NCBI RefSeq assembly: GCF_034140825.1
Contig: NC_089036.1
Coordinates: 436,501-500,500 of the forward strand
Direction of reading: 5' to 3'
DNA length: 64,000 nucleotides
Origin: Oryza sativa Japonica Group
Taxonomy: Eukaryota > Streptophyta > Magnoliopsida > Poales > Poaceae
The notes under the pieces are model-generated. The model was given only the letters and a program-made list of their open reading frames with translations. It was not told the DNA's origin and made no database searches. A program made the position numbers and the translations under genes. This document shows, piece after piece, positions 1-10,876 of this stretch (position 1 is its first letter; each line of letters begins with the position of its first letter).

Positions 1-1657
1 ATCTAAGATCTGAGTATATTTCATATGGAAAATCGAAAGGGGATTGACAAGCAATTCAACAACCTGAAACAACTCATCTTCATGCCGATGGATGTTGTTC
101 TGGACTTCTGGTATAAAATCTATAGCATCCAAAACATTAGTACTCCTCAGCGTTAACCAAGGCGAGAGGGGAACATGCGACAATAGAGAGAACACCGAGT
201 TGTGTGGCAGAGTAGGAGGAGGTGAGCGCCAGTGGCAAGAGACGATGGGGGCGAAGGGGATCAGTGAGGGGATTGACACGGTGGAGGTAAGGCAAGCAGG
301 CTATCGGCGCTAGCGCTGGAGTAATGCCTCTATCGGTTCCCTGCTCTCTCATGATTTGAGGCAGCTAGAAGCAAGAGAGTATCGGCAATCAACCCAACTG
401 GTGGAGTGCGGCGGCGGCAGGGAAGGACCTAGCCGTCAGGAACCACCACGATGCCAGCGGGGGCAGTGGAGTGTCGCGGCGGCAGGGAAGGACTTCGCCG
501 GCAGGAACCACCACGGCATCGGCAAGGGGAGGCTGCGGTGTAGTGCGGCGGAGGTGGGAAGACCTCGCTGTCGGGAACCACCACGGCGCCAGCAGCGGTT
601 AGAGAAGAAGTCGGCTCCGGCGAGGGCATCAGTGGGCTTCGGTGGCGGCGACCGTTGGGGACGACAGCGGCTCCTGCGTGGGCAGGTGGAGTGCGTGGCA
701 GCAGTGGAAGGGGACGACCTCGGCTCCGGGGACCGCGACTAGGGAAGAAGTCGGCTCCAGAGAAGGCAGCAGAGGAGCGAGGCGGCGGCAACAGTACATG
801 TGAGGAGGAGCGAGCAGAAGGAGCCAGTCACGCCTAGAGAGGGTGAGGCGTAGTCTTCACGCGTGGAGATTATGAGATCATGCGGTGGAGATTGGTGGAC
901 GGTACGGATTATACTTGATCTACGAATGGACGGTAGAGATTTAGCCTATAGGATTAGAGGGGTAAACTCATTCTTTTTATATTAGTATAGATATAGATAT
1001 AGTTTATGAATGGCCCTTGAGGCCTTGGACAATTCATGCATATGCTTGTTAAACCAACATGGCAATTGATCTAATGGCTCCAATGTGTTAGATCCAACGG
1101 CTCTAATGCGCAGATGATGTGGCCTAACGTGGAGCTTGTTTTATTGGAGTTAATGCTTACAGTGGGTACCAACTACTCCCTCTGTTTCTAAATATTTGAC
1201 GTCGTTGATTTTTTTACACACGTTTGACCGTAAGTCTTATTCAAAAACTTTTGTGAAATATGTAAAACTATATGTATAAATAAAAGTATATTTAACAATG
1301 AATGAAATGATAAGAAAAGAATTAATAATTACTTAAATTTTTTGAATAAGACGAGCGGTTAAGCATATTTAAAAAAATTAGCGGTGTCAAATATTTAGGA
1401 ATGAAGGGAGTATATAGAAAGAAATGATAGTTAGAAGAAGAAAAACGATAACGTAGCTGATGGTTACAAATGAACGTGGTTTGAGGTGGGGAGCCCCCCC
1501 CCCCCCCCCGACGCAGATTCAGTGAGATTCTCGGTGACACTGAGTCACTGACATGTGGGACCCCCCGGTGTTCCCTTAAAAAAAACGTGGTTGAGTATCC
1601 TCTACCTGTAACGTGACCTGTTTGGCTTTTTCCAGCTGTCAATGATCCCTTAAATTG
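1..1657. repeat. Direct duplication, left copy (cut by window start)
   Basis: This stretch matches 7949-9561 almost base for base with small indels, in the same orientation, and the match stops at the shared string CCCTTAAATTG. Positions 400-780 hold a GC-rich block of roughly 65-70 bp tandem subunits, each with GGAAGGAC and AGGAACCACCACG. A Stowaway MITE at the same place in both copies (1176-1410) shows that the duplication is younger than the MITE insertion. The left copy also has a C-run and about 65 bp near 1495-1565 that the right copy lacks. The open frames in the GC block look like by-products of the subrepeat, so no gene is called. The TATAGATATAGATATAG string near 1000 resembles a rice Helitron 5' end on the minus strand, but no matching 3' end is in view. 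Confidence 0.85.
1176..1410. mobile_element. Stowaway MITE in left duplicate
   Basis: Ends CTCCCTCTGTTTCTAAATA and TATTTAGGAATGAAGGGAG are inverted repeats flanked by TA. The size (235 bp) and AT-rich body fit a Stowaway (Tc1/mariner-mobilised) MITE. It carries the GTTTGACC...AAACTTTTGTGAAATATG body found in several other MITEs of the window. Confidence 0.85.
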
Positions 1658-3091
1658 AGCTTTTAAACATGGCATGAATTGCTTTCAATTCTTACCGCCT
1701 TTTCATTTGTAAGCACCACCGGAACATTAGACGATCAGTATCTCACCAGTATAAACCCGCTCACTTTCTGCTGCGCTCCGTTCGGGTGCTCGTCACGAAC
1801 AAATTTACATGTACATCGTGTCTTCTTTCTTTTTTTGACATTATGTCTTCTTTTTTTCTAAATTATTTACTCAGTCCTGGGTTCTGATTGCGCCCTGATG
1901 GGATTAATAAGTTTTGTTTATCTTGTTAACGCTAGCTAGTAGCAATATGGACAATAGAAATGAGTCCAGTAACATGAATGGGGTCATTCCCATGGAGTAT
2001 TGCAAGATACAGATAGTTGTCATATTGCTCTCTTCTGTGAATGGATTGTCATAAGCTGCTGATCCTTCCTGCAGCATCTACCCAAGTGAAATCTGCATGC
2101 ACAAGTTGAGATCAACATCGACAAGATGAGATGACTCTGAAGATGCAGGATTCCTATTGGATTTTGGAGAGAGACAGCTGATTTACAGGGGGGTGGATTG
2201 ACTGATTCTTCTCATCCTTCCTGGCTTGAAAATTGGAAAGCTTGGAGCTTTCGGCCCTGATTTGATCCGGTCATTTCTACTGCTTGACAAACTGTGGAGA
2301 ATCTATTCCTTCCAGCCATATACATCCAATTTCTTGACAATCTGGACCGGACGATCCATCAGAAAAAATTAATTCAGAATGCAATTTGGAGTGCATCAGC
2401 TTTTTTGGCTGGCACATCGGTGTAGTGTATCTGTGTGACCTTGCAACTGTGCAAGGGTCAAACAGCACGGCCACCAGTACTTTTGTTGATGAATGAGTTA
2501 TTACCACATGACTTCGTCAATGCTACCCCAGCAAGTGATGGAAGGAAAGATGGATGATAAGGCTCCAGGGCTCATAAATAGCTGAGACTGAACATTGCTC
2601 ATTACAGTCTTCAGATGTAAAGCGGTGTTGTTCTTCTTCTCTATTCTGCTCAAGGCAGCTGCATCCAGATCACTCTACTGATCAGGACCACGAGGATCAT
2701 CTGCTGGAAGAAAACAAGGATTTGCACATTCACTATGCACTGCTGTAATTGTATCAAATCCAATTCTAAATGCTGAATGAACAGTTGCTGATATGATCCT
2801 GTCAAGAAGCAAAAACAAGAAACTAATTGCCCTCTGAGACATATATATATAGTGGACGTGCACTAGTGTTCTGATACCACAAATCCTTTGGCCACTGGAG
2901 TCAACTTTTGATCATAAGGATAACATAAGTAAAGAAGATTCTATTTCCTACAAGAGCAGCAGCAGCTAAGCGCACACATTCTTTTTTCCTTTCCAGAAAG
3001 GATATAATGATGGATTAGAATATTCACAGACAGTAGTACAGCTTCAGGATTGCTGCAAGATTAGTCACAAAATACTAGTAGTAGTAGTATC
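1658..3091. other. Intergenic, no gene recognised
   Basis: No open frame here has a recognisable domain or convincing splice context. Sequence composition is ordinary intergenic or intron-like rice DNA. A short TA run lies near 2841-2850. I see no repeat pairing with other parts of the window. Confidence 0.4.
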
Positions 3092-3276
3092 GGGCATGTT
3101 CACTTTGATGCCATTTTCAAACTTACCAAATTTTGGTAAAGTTACCAAAAAAGTGGCTACATTTAGTTTCCTGCTAAATTTTGGTAACTATATAAGAAAT
3201 CATGCCAAAATTTACCAAAATTTGCTAAAATTTTGACCTTATTAAGGTTTTTTTTGACATCAAAGTGAACAGGCCC
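3092..3276. mobile_element. Tourist-like MITE
   Basis: Terminal inverted repeats GGGCATGTTCACTTTGATG and its near complement at the right end (CATCAAAGTGAACAGGCCC) bound a 185-bp AT-rich body. The flanking triplet ATC is duplicated. A three-base target duplication with a GGGC start fits the PIF/Harbinger (Tourist) group, although ATC is not the usual TWA. Confidence 0.7.
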
Positions 3277-3640
3277 ATCATCTTACTACCATCCATGGGG
3301 TCCAGGACAAATTAGTTGAACTAGGAGTACATACAGCTGATACAGTTGTGCAGTGAAGCGGTGACAATTGTCAATTGACAAAGTGCCAAGGTCTCACAGC
3401 TAATCCCCAGCTCAGCTGCCTGCTGCCCCCTTGATGGCCTGCACATCTCTGCCCATTGAAATCTTTGGTCAGCACCATCCTCTGGCTGTCAAGAGTTAGG
3501 TGCAGCCCGATTTGAGTCAACCCTTTGATTGCATCAAGCAAAGGTATACTAGTATCAATGCCCCTTTATCCAATTCTGCAAAGTTTCTTCCCCAACTTGC
3601 TGTGTCCTGAACAACTGGATTTCATTCGGTCATCAGCTTA

Positions 3641-3912
3641 CACGGTTGGTTGAATGGTTGGTCAATTGCAAGCTGTTCATCTGAGAGACTGAAACAAAAC
3701 CATTTGGATTTGCGGTTGCAGTCTTGCAGAGATCACAGAATGTTGATCTTTCAGGATTAGAAACAAAATGCAGCACAAATATGATATGAGTATATATTCT
3801 GATGACCAGAATCAGCACACACGGTTGGTTGAATGATTGGTCAATTGCAAGCTGATCATCTGGGAGACTGAAACAAACTGTTTAGATTGCAGTTGCAGTC
3901 CAGCAGAAATCA
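3641..3912. repeat. Tandem duplication, about 95 bp, spaced
   Basis: The stretch starting ACACGGTTGGTTGAATG at about 3640 recurs at about 3820 with the same continuation (GGTCAATTGCAAGCTG, then GAGACTGAAACAAA, then GTTGCAGTC). The second copy runs straight into the reading frame of the cysteine-rich peptide gene, so this duplication forms the immediate 5' flank of that gene in the first module. Confidence 0.75.
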
Positions 3913-4120
3913 AAGCAAGTGCAGCACAGTATCAGGCTTCATAAGAGGCAAGTGCAACGCCTGCTGCAAGCAGCTCGGCTTCCTGGGCGGCAAGTGCAAC
4001 CTCCTCCGCGGCATGCTCTGCCTCTGCTGCCACGAGGACGACGACCAGCCGCCGCCCTCCTCCTCCACTCACCTCCCCGTCGCCGCCATCGATCACGATC
4101 ACGCCGCCAACATGCCATGA
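3887..4120 (+). CDS. Short cysteine-rich protein, module copy 1
   Basis: An open frame of 77 residues. The conserved part begins at about base 3945 (RGKCNACCKQLGFLGG) and continues KCNLLRGMLCLCC, an acidic and proline/serine stretch, and a C-terminus ending AIDHDHAANMP. The cysteine pattern (C-x2-CC ... C ... C-x-CC) suggests a small metal-binding or disulfide-bonded peptide, but I do not recognise a named family. The same sequence appears at 54655-54830 and 63778-64000. Only the third copy shows further cysteine-rich coding upstream of RGKC; here that part is replaced by duplicated AT-rich sequence, so the first 20 or so residues may not be authentic and no signal peptide is seen. It is convergent with the DUF1618-like gene downstream. 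It could be an active 3' exon of a longer gene or a truncated remnant. Confidence 0.45.
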   Translation: MQLQSSRNQSKCSTVSGFIRGKCNACCKQLGFLGGKCNLLRGMLCLCCHEDDDQPPPSSSTHLPVAAIDHDHAANMP

Positions 4121-4749
4121 TCATCTCATCCAGCTATATATATTGCGTTATTACCCATTTGCTCGCGTCCATGAGCCACCGGATGTGATGTGAGCAATTA
4201 ATAATAACTATGGATTACTGATGCTGCAAATGATTTTTTTTCTGCTCTGCTGCAAATATGATTTTTGAGATACAATGAACAACACATCAGGCAGGCGCAG
4301 GCGCGCAATGAGATGGAACTAGTTGAATAGTTTAATTTTGTAGAGCGAATCTATTTGGAATATCTGTTGCAGGTGCATCACTCCGGTCAAAAACATTTCA
4401 GCTTTGGGATGTTGTTGCTCTGCTAACTGCTAAGGAAGATATATCATTTTATTGTGCCCAAATTTTACAACATTTTGCTTTCTTAATTGTCAAAATAGCT
4501 GCAGCTAAATTTTCCAGAATGAAGAAGGAGCATATATAATAAGAGGACAACCTCTTAATAAGGCTGTGAATTCCTTGTCTGTTGGTAATATAAACGAATG
4601 GAGTACCATTATTATTATTGCAATCTCGCTCGAAATGAAAAGGAAAAGGGATATATATAAATGATATACTCACTCCGTCACAAAACAAAATATAGCTAGT
4701 TTTACCGGAGACTAGAGAGGTGTAATAAGTAAATTAGGGGATGATGAAA

Positions 4750-5925
4750 TTAAAAGACTCGAGAGTAACCACGAACGAAATCACCGTTTTGGAATGCGTA
4801 GCGTATAGACTTGTGCACGACGACGGCGTCGTCACTGCCCACCACATCAACGCCGGTGAGCAGCAAGAACCTGTCGTTCTTGCTTTTTTCGCCGGCGACG
4901 CGGAAGAATGGATGAAGTGAGATGTTGTGTTGCTCCTCCTCCTCCATGAACCTGGCGATGCAGAACCTACCGGAGCCGAGGTGCACGGCATAGGTCTCCA
5001 TCAGTAACGATCGCTTGGGCGGCGCCGCCGCCGGCAGCCGGTCTAGGCCATCCAACCAGCACCTGACCATCACCTGCGCATCGTAGGAACAGCAGAGATA
5101 GGAGAGATCGCAGGAACAGAGGTACAGCCCCAGCCTCGGCGTGGAGGAGAGCCCAAACCATTGCCCGTGCTCCTCCACGTACTCGCCGCGCCCCATGAAC
5201 GGCATCCCCTTTTCGCCAAGCTCCCTCCACTCCCCAACCTTGGAATTCGTGTCGAACGAGAAGGTCCCGGCTCCGTGCGCCGCCGTCACCCAGAGCTCCT
5301 TCGATTCGTTCAACTGCACCACCGCGGAGGCGGTGATGTCGTAGCCAGCCTTGGCGAAAGGAGGCGGCGGAAGAGACCGCCAGTACCAGCCCATCCTGGA
5401 GGACAGTGAGTCGTCGTCGTCGGGGAGTAAGCCGTAGGTGAGAGCCTCGAAGCAGCCGGGGTTACCGGACAAGGGCACCCTCTCGATGACGTAGAGGCGG
5501 CCATCGTCGGCGGTGAAGGAGATTGGCTCGATCTTGGGCTTGCACGGGTCGGGCATGTAGCGGACGGCGGCGGAGGCGGCGCTGTAGAGCAGACCACGGC
5601 CGTCGACGTCGAGGGCGAGAAGGCTGTCGTCGCCGTCGCTGCCGCCGCCACTGCCGTAGAGGTACAAGAAATCGACGTTTCCAGGGCCGGACAATGAGGA
5701 AGGGTGGAAGGTGATGGCCGGAGGAGGCAGGCCGCCGGCGGCGTCCTCCACGTCATCTGGATCTAGTACTTTGGCTGCTTGCCGACGTGCTGGACATGAA
5801 AAGAGGGCCGATGCAGCGACGCGGTACAGCTTGTACGCCGTCGCGTCGCCGCCGCCGCCGGCGGTGTCCACCACCAAATTCACAAACCGCCGCATCATCG
5901 TCTCTGTTGATATTCTTCTACTCAA
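4750..5925 (-). CDS. DUF1618-like MRRFVNLVV-family protein, module copy 1
   Basis: One uninterrupted exon of 391 codons. The family start MMRRFVNLVVDTAG lies ten codons inside the frame; because copy 3 starts directly at MRRFVN, translation probably begins at base 5898 or 5895. Visible blocks, in order: ALFSCPARRQA, PPPAITFHPSS, DDSLLALDVDGRGLLY, RYMPDPCKPKIEPISF, YVIERVPLSGNPGCFEAL, GWYWRSLPPPPF, GTFSFDTNSKVGEW, WFGLSSTP, LGSGRFCIARF and FLLLTGVDVV. The repeated W/F-G-L and G-x-F blocks suggest a beta-propeller-like fold, as in F-box-associated or DUF1618 proteins expanded in grasses. The function is unknown and no F-box is visible. The closest relatives are 52590-53780 and 61471-62613. Intact frame and high GC are consistent with a live gene. 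Confidence 0.75.
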   Translation of the reverse strand: MSRRISTETMMRRFVNLVVDTAGGGGDATAYKLYRVAASALFSCPARRQAAKVLDPDDVEDAAGGLPPPAITFHPSSLSGPGNVDFLYLYGSGGGSDGDDSLLALDVDGRGLLYSAASAAVRYMPDPCKPKIEPISFTADDGRLYVIERVPLSGNPGCFEALTYGLLPDDDDSLSSRMGWYWRSLPPPPFAKAGYDITASAVVQLNESKELWVTAAHGAGTFSFDTNSKVGEWRELGEKGMPFMGRGEYVEEHGQWFGLSSTPRLGLYLCSCDLSYLCCSYDAQVMVRCWLDGLDRLPAAAPPKRSLLMETYAVHLGSGRFCIARFMEEEEQHNISLHPFFRVAGEKSKNDRFLLLTGVDVVGSDDAVVVHKSIRYAFQNGDFVRGYSRVF

Positions 5926-6194
5926 AATTTTTCTTTTCTATATACCCTTTTTTTTTCCTTTTGACAAAGAGTATCTTCGATCCGGAAGAAATCACGCACC
6001 TTCTGGAGTATGCAGTCTCGCTCGTCCTCACGCGATAGGCGGACCGCCGAATCTCCTCTCCTCGGTGGCGCGTGATCTCGACGGCGGGGCGGGATCTCGG
6101 GGACGGCGGGGCGAGATCTCGGTAGCGGCCTAGCGGGCGGCACGGGAGGTCGGGGAGCAATTTTTTTTTCTTTTCTTTTTTTTTTGTTGGGCAA

Positions 6195-6210
6195 TATATA
6201 CGGCCATACG
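6195..6210 (-). promoter_or_regulatory. TATA-like box of module copy 1
   Basis: TATATATACGG-type sequence on the minus strand, about 300 bp upstream of the DUF1618-like start. The same sequence sits at the equivalent place (about 52311) before copy 2, so it is conserved between the two inverted copies. There is no direct evidence for a transcription start. Confidence 0.35.
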
Positions 6211-6299
6211 GGACAGTTATCTCATCGGACCAGATCGAGATGTTGTGTTGGGCCCATCGTCCGCCGAAAAAAAGTTTTATGCGTGTCACATGAGACATG

Positions 6300-6546
6300 G
6301 TACATATGAATATATATTAAAAATATTATTAAATATAGTCTAATAATAAAACAAATTACAGATTTCGCCTATAAACTGCGATATGAATTTATTAAATCTA
6401 ATTAATTCGTTATTAGTAAATATTTACTGTAGCACAACGTTGTCAAACCATGACGTAATTAGGCTTAACATTTAATACTTCATACATGTGTTCAAACATT
6501 TGATATGACAGCGTGAAAAGTTTTTATGTGGGAACTAAACCGGGCC
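6300..6546. mobile_element. Tourist-type MITE upstream of module copy 1
   Basis: The right end GGAACTAAACCGGGCC followed by TTA, plus the internal string CACAACGTTGTCAAACCATG, matches the Tourist group seen upstream of many rice genes. A diverged copy occupies the mirror position (51988-52235) upstream of module copy 2, so this insertion predates the inverted duplication. The left end is not sharp. Confidence 0.65.
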
Positions 6547-6860
6547 TTAGACAAAATTTGGCATGCTAAAATTTGGTAAGAATTTTTAAGTACATTTAAT
6601 TAACGAAGTATCACATGACTTATACAACAGAGATCGAGTTTGAGGAGTTAATATTACCACGACATGGGTGGTAAGTTTTGTATTTATGAATGTTTTTTTC
6701 ATCTTTACAAAAGTTTGTATCGTATCTAAATAGAACTTTTATCGGTCTATATGTATAAATTTGTATATCCAGGATCCCTATAATTTATCTCACGGATAAA
6801 TACAATTACTCTTGGCGCATTGCTATCATTCTCTCCGAGGTTTTTATTTATCACCAGCGG

Positions 6861-7594
6861 AACTTGGTGATAAGGATGTTAGATCCCGATCTATCAATAG
6901 GTATTGATAAACAATTGATTTGAGCGGAGTCGTGACGCAACTCGATCCGGCTTCTGAACGAGCGTGCTACTGAGCCCCACAATCACAACACCACGTCTCC
7001 TCTAGTTATCAACTGTGCCGAAACCCAGTTGACCTTGCCGAGAAGGCTAATCCCTGAATATGAATCGAAGAACACAAGCAAGAACAAGATATATTACAAC
7101 ACAGTTGCATATGAATGATTAAGCACACAAATTTGGAGTTCCACAAACCGATATAGCGGCAAAACTGTTCTTGACAGATTAATCTAAACAGGCTACTGAA
7201 TAAATATGATTAGGAACGTCCTAGGGTTGCCCTAGGGCGCACACCCCTTTGGCCTAAGCCCATGACACAATTACAAGGCCCAAAACCAAAATCAGATTCG
7301 GACTGGATGAGGTGTGTGGCTTGTTTTGCATATTCCCGGCAGCTCGGTAGGAATTTTGATGTGGAACCAAAATCATCTGAAAGTAGACTGCATAAGCTTT
7401 CCAACAAGTACTCATGGGCCCCGAAATTCCTTCTATATCAGCGGTTAGGTCCGTTTGAAGTTGATGCTGTCAGGAGGTCTGAATCCGAATCCAAAACGTG
7501 TAGAACTTTATATCTTGTCTTATATGGATCAAAAGTGACGTGGTGAGATGGAAGTGAACTTGGAGAAGGTCTTGGTTTGGTCCCAATCAAACAT
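6861..7594. other. Intergenic, possible decayed retroelement end
   Basis: No gene is recognised. The stretch from ATGTTAGATCCCGATC onward has the look of a degraded LTR or untranslated region, but no partner repeat or target duplication is in view. Two frames at 7210-7546 are open on opposite strands without any recognisable motif. Confidence 0.3.
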
Positions 7595-7597
7595 TAA

Positions 7598-7881
7598 GGG
7601 CCTATTTGGATTGCTACCAAAAACATGCCCTACCAATATTTTGGTAATTTGAATAGTAGTTGTGTTTAATTTGGATTGAAGCCTATTCATTGGTAATACC
7701 TAATTTAGATTTGGTATCATCTAGAACATTCTTCACTACAATTTTACATTTTAGCTATATATTGGTAGCAAACCAAATATGATCAATGCAATCTTACCTT
7801 ACCAAAGATTTGGTAGTGCCAAAACTTGCCTACATTTTGGTACTACCAAAAAATTGTTAGGGTAACAATCCAAATAGGCCC
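7598..7881. mobile_element. Tourist-like MITE, GGGCCTATTTGGATT family
   Basis: A 284-bp element with terminal repeats GGGCCTATTTGGATTGCTAC and GTAACAATCCAAATAGGCCC, flanked by a TAA duplication on both sides. The same family occurs at 41742-42015. Three-base duplications identify it as PIF/Harbinger-mobilised. Confidence 0.85.
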
Positions 7882-7948
7882 TAAATTTGGCTTGATGAAG
7901 CTATGCTCTGCAACGGACAATCACACATGAACCAACATGAGGGGATGG

Positions 7949-9561
7949 ATCTAAGATCTGAGTATATTTCATATGGAAAATCGAAAGGGGATTGACAAGC
8001 AATTCAACAACCTGAAACAACTATATTCATGCCGATGGATGTTGTTCTGGACTTCTGGTATAAAATCTATAGCATCCAAAACATTAGTACTCCTCAGCGT
8101 TAACCATGCAAGGCGAGAGGGGAACATGCGACAATAGAGAGAGCACCGAGTTGTGTGGCAGAGTAGGAGGAGGTGAGCACCAGCGGGACGAGACGATGGG
8201 GGCGAAGGGGATCGTTGAGGGGATTGACACGGTGGAGGTAAGGCAAGCGGGCTATCGGCGCTAGCGCTGGACGAATGCCTTTATTTCCCTGCTCTCTCAT
8301 GATTTGAGGTAGCTAGAAGCAAGAGAGTATCGGCAATCAACCCAACTGGTGGAGTGCGGCGGCGGCGGCGGGGAAGGACCTAGCCGTCAGGAACCACCAC
8401 GGTGCCAGCAGGGGCAGTGGAGTGCGGCGGCGGCGGGGAAGGACTTTGCCGGCGGTAACCACCACAGCGTCGGCGAGGGGAGGCTGCAGTGTAGTGCGGC
8501 GGAGGTGGGAAGACCTCGCCGTCAGGAACCACCACGGCGCCAGCGGCGACTGAAGAAGTCGGCTCCGGCGAGGGTAGCGGTGGGCTTCGGCGGCGGCCGC
8601 CGCTGGGGACGACGGCGGCTCCGGCGTGGGTAGGTGGAGTGCGTGGCAGCAGCGGAAGGGGACGACCTCGGCTCCGGGGACGGCGGCTGGGGAAGAAGTC
8701 GGCTCTAGAGAAGGCAGCGGAGGAGCGAGACGGTGGCAACAGTACATGTGAGGAGGAGCGAGGAGAAGGAGCCCCCAGTCACGCCTGGAGAGGGTGAGGC
8801 GTAGTCGTTGTGCGTGGAGATTATGAGATCATGCGGTGGAGATTGGTGGACGGTACGGATTATACTTGATCTACGGATGGACGGTAGAGATTTAGCCTGT
8901 AGGATTAAAGGGGTAAACTCCTCCTTTTTATATTAGTATAGATATAGATATAGATTATGAATGGCCCTTGAGGCCTTGGACAATTCATGCATATGCTTGT
9001 TAAACCAACATGGCAATTGATCTAATGGCTCCAATGTGCTAGATCCGTCGGCTCTAATGCGCTGATGATGTGGCTTAACGTGGAGCTTGTTTTATAGGAG
9101 TTAATGCTTATAGTGGGTACCAACTACTCCCCCCGTTTCTAAATATTTGACATCGTTGACTTTTTTATACACGTTTGACCATAAGTCTCATTCAAAAACT
9201 TTTGTTAAATATGTAAAACTATATGTATACATAAAAGTATATTTAACAATGAATGAAATGATAAGAAAAGAATTAATAATTACTTAAATTTTTTGAATAA
9301 GACGAACGGTTAAATATATTTAAAAAAGTTAACGGCATCAAATACTTAAATACTTAGGAATGGAGGGAGTATATAGAAAGAAATGATAGTTAGAAGAAGA
9401 ACGATAATATAGTTGATGGTTACAAATGGTATAATGTAAAACGTGGTTGAGGTGGGGAGTCCCCTGACCCCCATGTACCTAAAAAAAAACGTGGTTGAGT
9501 ATCCTCTACCTGTAACGTGAACTGTTTGGCTTTTTCCAGCTGTCAATGATCCCTTAAATTG
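7949..9561. repeat. Direct duplication, right copy
   Basis: Second copy of 1-1657, in the same orientation, starting at ATCTAAGATCTGAG. The GC-rich subrepeat lies at 8345-8740. The two copies are offset by about 7.95 kb and enclose the first DUF1618-like module, two MITEs and unique sequence. The open frames at 8337-8747 reflect the subrepeat rather than a recognised protein. Confidence 0.85.
9127..9369. mobile_element. Stowaway MITE in right duplicate
   Basis: Same insertion as 1176-1410, carried along in the duplication. Ends CTCCCCCCGTTTCTAAATA and TTAGGAATGGAGGGAG, flanked by TA. Confidence 0.85.
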
Positions 9562-10093
9562 GGAGAAGACTCCGCGTCGGACATCCGATATTCCACCAAA
9601 TATTGGATGCCGCGCGTCATCACACCACCTGCGTATGCAGCATGCAAAAAAAAAATCAGTCAGACAAATGTCCCAGTTAACTAACGAGTGAAACATCAAG
9701 TTATTTAGTGTGAAAAAAAATCAGCAACTGAAACATTTAAAAAGTTTATGAAACATGATTAAGATACACGTTGAAACATATCGCTATTACATATAAAACA
9801 ACCAATGTTAATGGATTGAAACATATGTTTTTCTTTCATCAAAATATAATCATGTGATATCTTGTTGTAAAGATTTAATTACAAAGAATACAACGGTGTG
9901 ATCGGATCGTAGATCGGATAATTAGTTTAGGAGAAATTTTTTTTTTGAAACTTGTTAAAATGCATGCATGCATGCATGTATGGATGAGGTGGAGAGAGAG
10001 AGAGAGAGAGTAGTGCAGTTAATTTTAGAAATTTTGTGAAACATATTGAAGATACACATTGAAACATATCGCTATTACGTATGAAACAAAGAA
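9562..10093. other. AT-rich repeat with internal copy; microsatellites
   Basis: No gene is seen. The string GATACACGTTGAAACATATC near 9768 recurs near 10053, each followed by GCTATTAC and a GAAACA or AAAACA tract, so the stretch contains an old internal duplication. A (GCAT)n tract lies at about 9961-9980 and a (GA)n tract at about 9993-10009. Confidence 0.5.
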
Positions 10094-10491
10094 AAGTAAT
10101 TTTCACAAAACTACATGTATTTTGACTAAATTATCACAAAACTACAGATTTAAGAAGTTGTATCATAAAACTACACATTTAGCACCAAATTTATCACAAA
10201 ACTGCATATTTTAGGTTAAGTATCACAAAAATGTATATTTAATATTGAACTTATCACAAAACTACAACTTTTGGAGTTTAAATCCCTAGCACCATTGTTA
10301 TGGTGGAGCTATAAACATTATTACTTTGTGATTAAATTGGTTCTAAACATGTAGTTTTATGATAATTTAGTTACTAAACATGTAATTTTGTGACACTTCA
10401 TCTTAAATGTGTAGTTTTATGATAAATTTGGTGTTAAATGTGTAGTTTTGTGATACACTGAGTTAAATACGTAGTTTTGTGAAATTTACTC
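10094..10491. mobile_element. Foldback MITE with 9-bp target duplication (MULE type)
   Basis: Terminal inverted repeats AAGTAATTTTCACAAAACTA and its complement at the right end. The flanking 9-mer AACAAAGAA is duplicated exactly (10085-10093 and 10492-10500). Nine-base duplications are typical of Mutator-like elements. The arms consist of repeated TATCACAAAACTACA-type subunits about 35-40 bp apart, inverted about a centre near 10290, so the transcript or single strand could fold into a long imperfect hairpin. Confidence 0.8.
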
Positions 10492-10876
10492 AACAAAGAA
10501 TGTTAATAGATTGAAACATATGACTATTTTTTATTACAACTAATGCAGATGCCGGAGACAGGGTGTTAGTAGTAACACGCATGACCCATGGAACTCAAGT
10601 CCAGCTGTGCTCGCTAAAACCCAACATGATGCTTGGAATTTTCTCTCATTTATTAGAAACCTTAAGTCTCAATAAAGAAACAAGGCAGTGCGTATGCAAT
10701 GGCACCTTTTTTTATTGTTTTCACACATTTTATTACAGTAAGTATATGAATATTTAATTTTGGTTACTTTTACTTATAACATCAAGTTAGCCTATTGTTT
10801 AATTGGCCGCATGTCTACCATCTGCACACATGACATGCGAGATGCACAACATATAATTCACTCAGCACTGCATAGA

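Larger units (their letters stand above)
3945..6860. repeat. Inverted segmental duplication, arm A
   Basis: About 2.9 kb that matches 51620-54830 in reverse orientation. It covers the cysteine-rich peptide piece, the DUF1618-like gene, its 5' leader, the Tourist MITE and 300 bp beyond, up to GAGGTTTTTATTTATCACC. Arm A lacks the roughly 245-bp LINE-like insert found in the 3' flank of arm B and of the third copy. Confidence 0.8.

Noticed and set aside
356-837. Open frames in the GC block of the left duplicate (and the equivalents at 8337-8747)
   Set aside because: They follow a 65-70 bp subrepeat, exist on both strands, and the two duplicates do not preserve one common frame.
1322-1675. 117-codon minus-strand frame (and its relative at 9346-9699)
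   Set aside because: It crosses a Stowaway MITE and a homopolymer C-run and has no domain.
6875-7590. Possible solo LTR starting TGTTAGATCCC
   Set aside because: No matching end, partner repeat or target duplication could be identified.
8940-8960. Helitron 5' end on the minus strand (TCTATATCTATATCTATACT)
   Set aside because: The string fits rice Helitron starts, but no hairpin/CTRR end is found at the other side, and the flanks are part of the same duplication.
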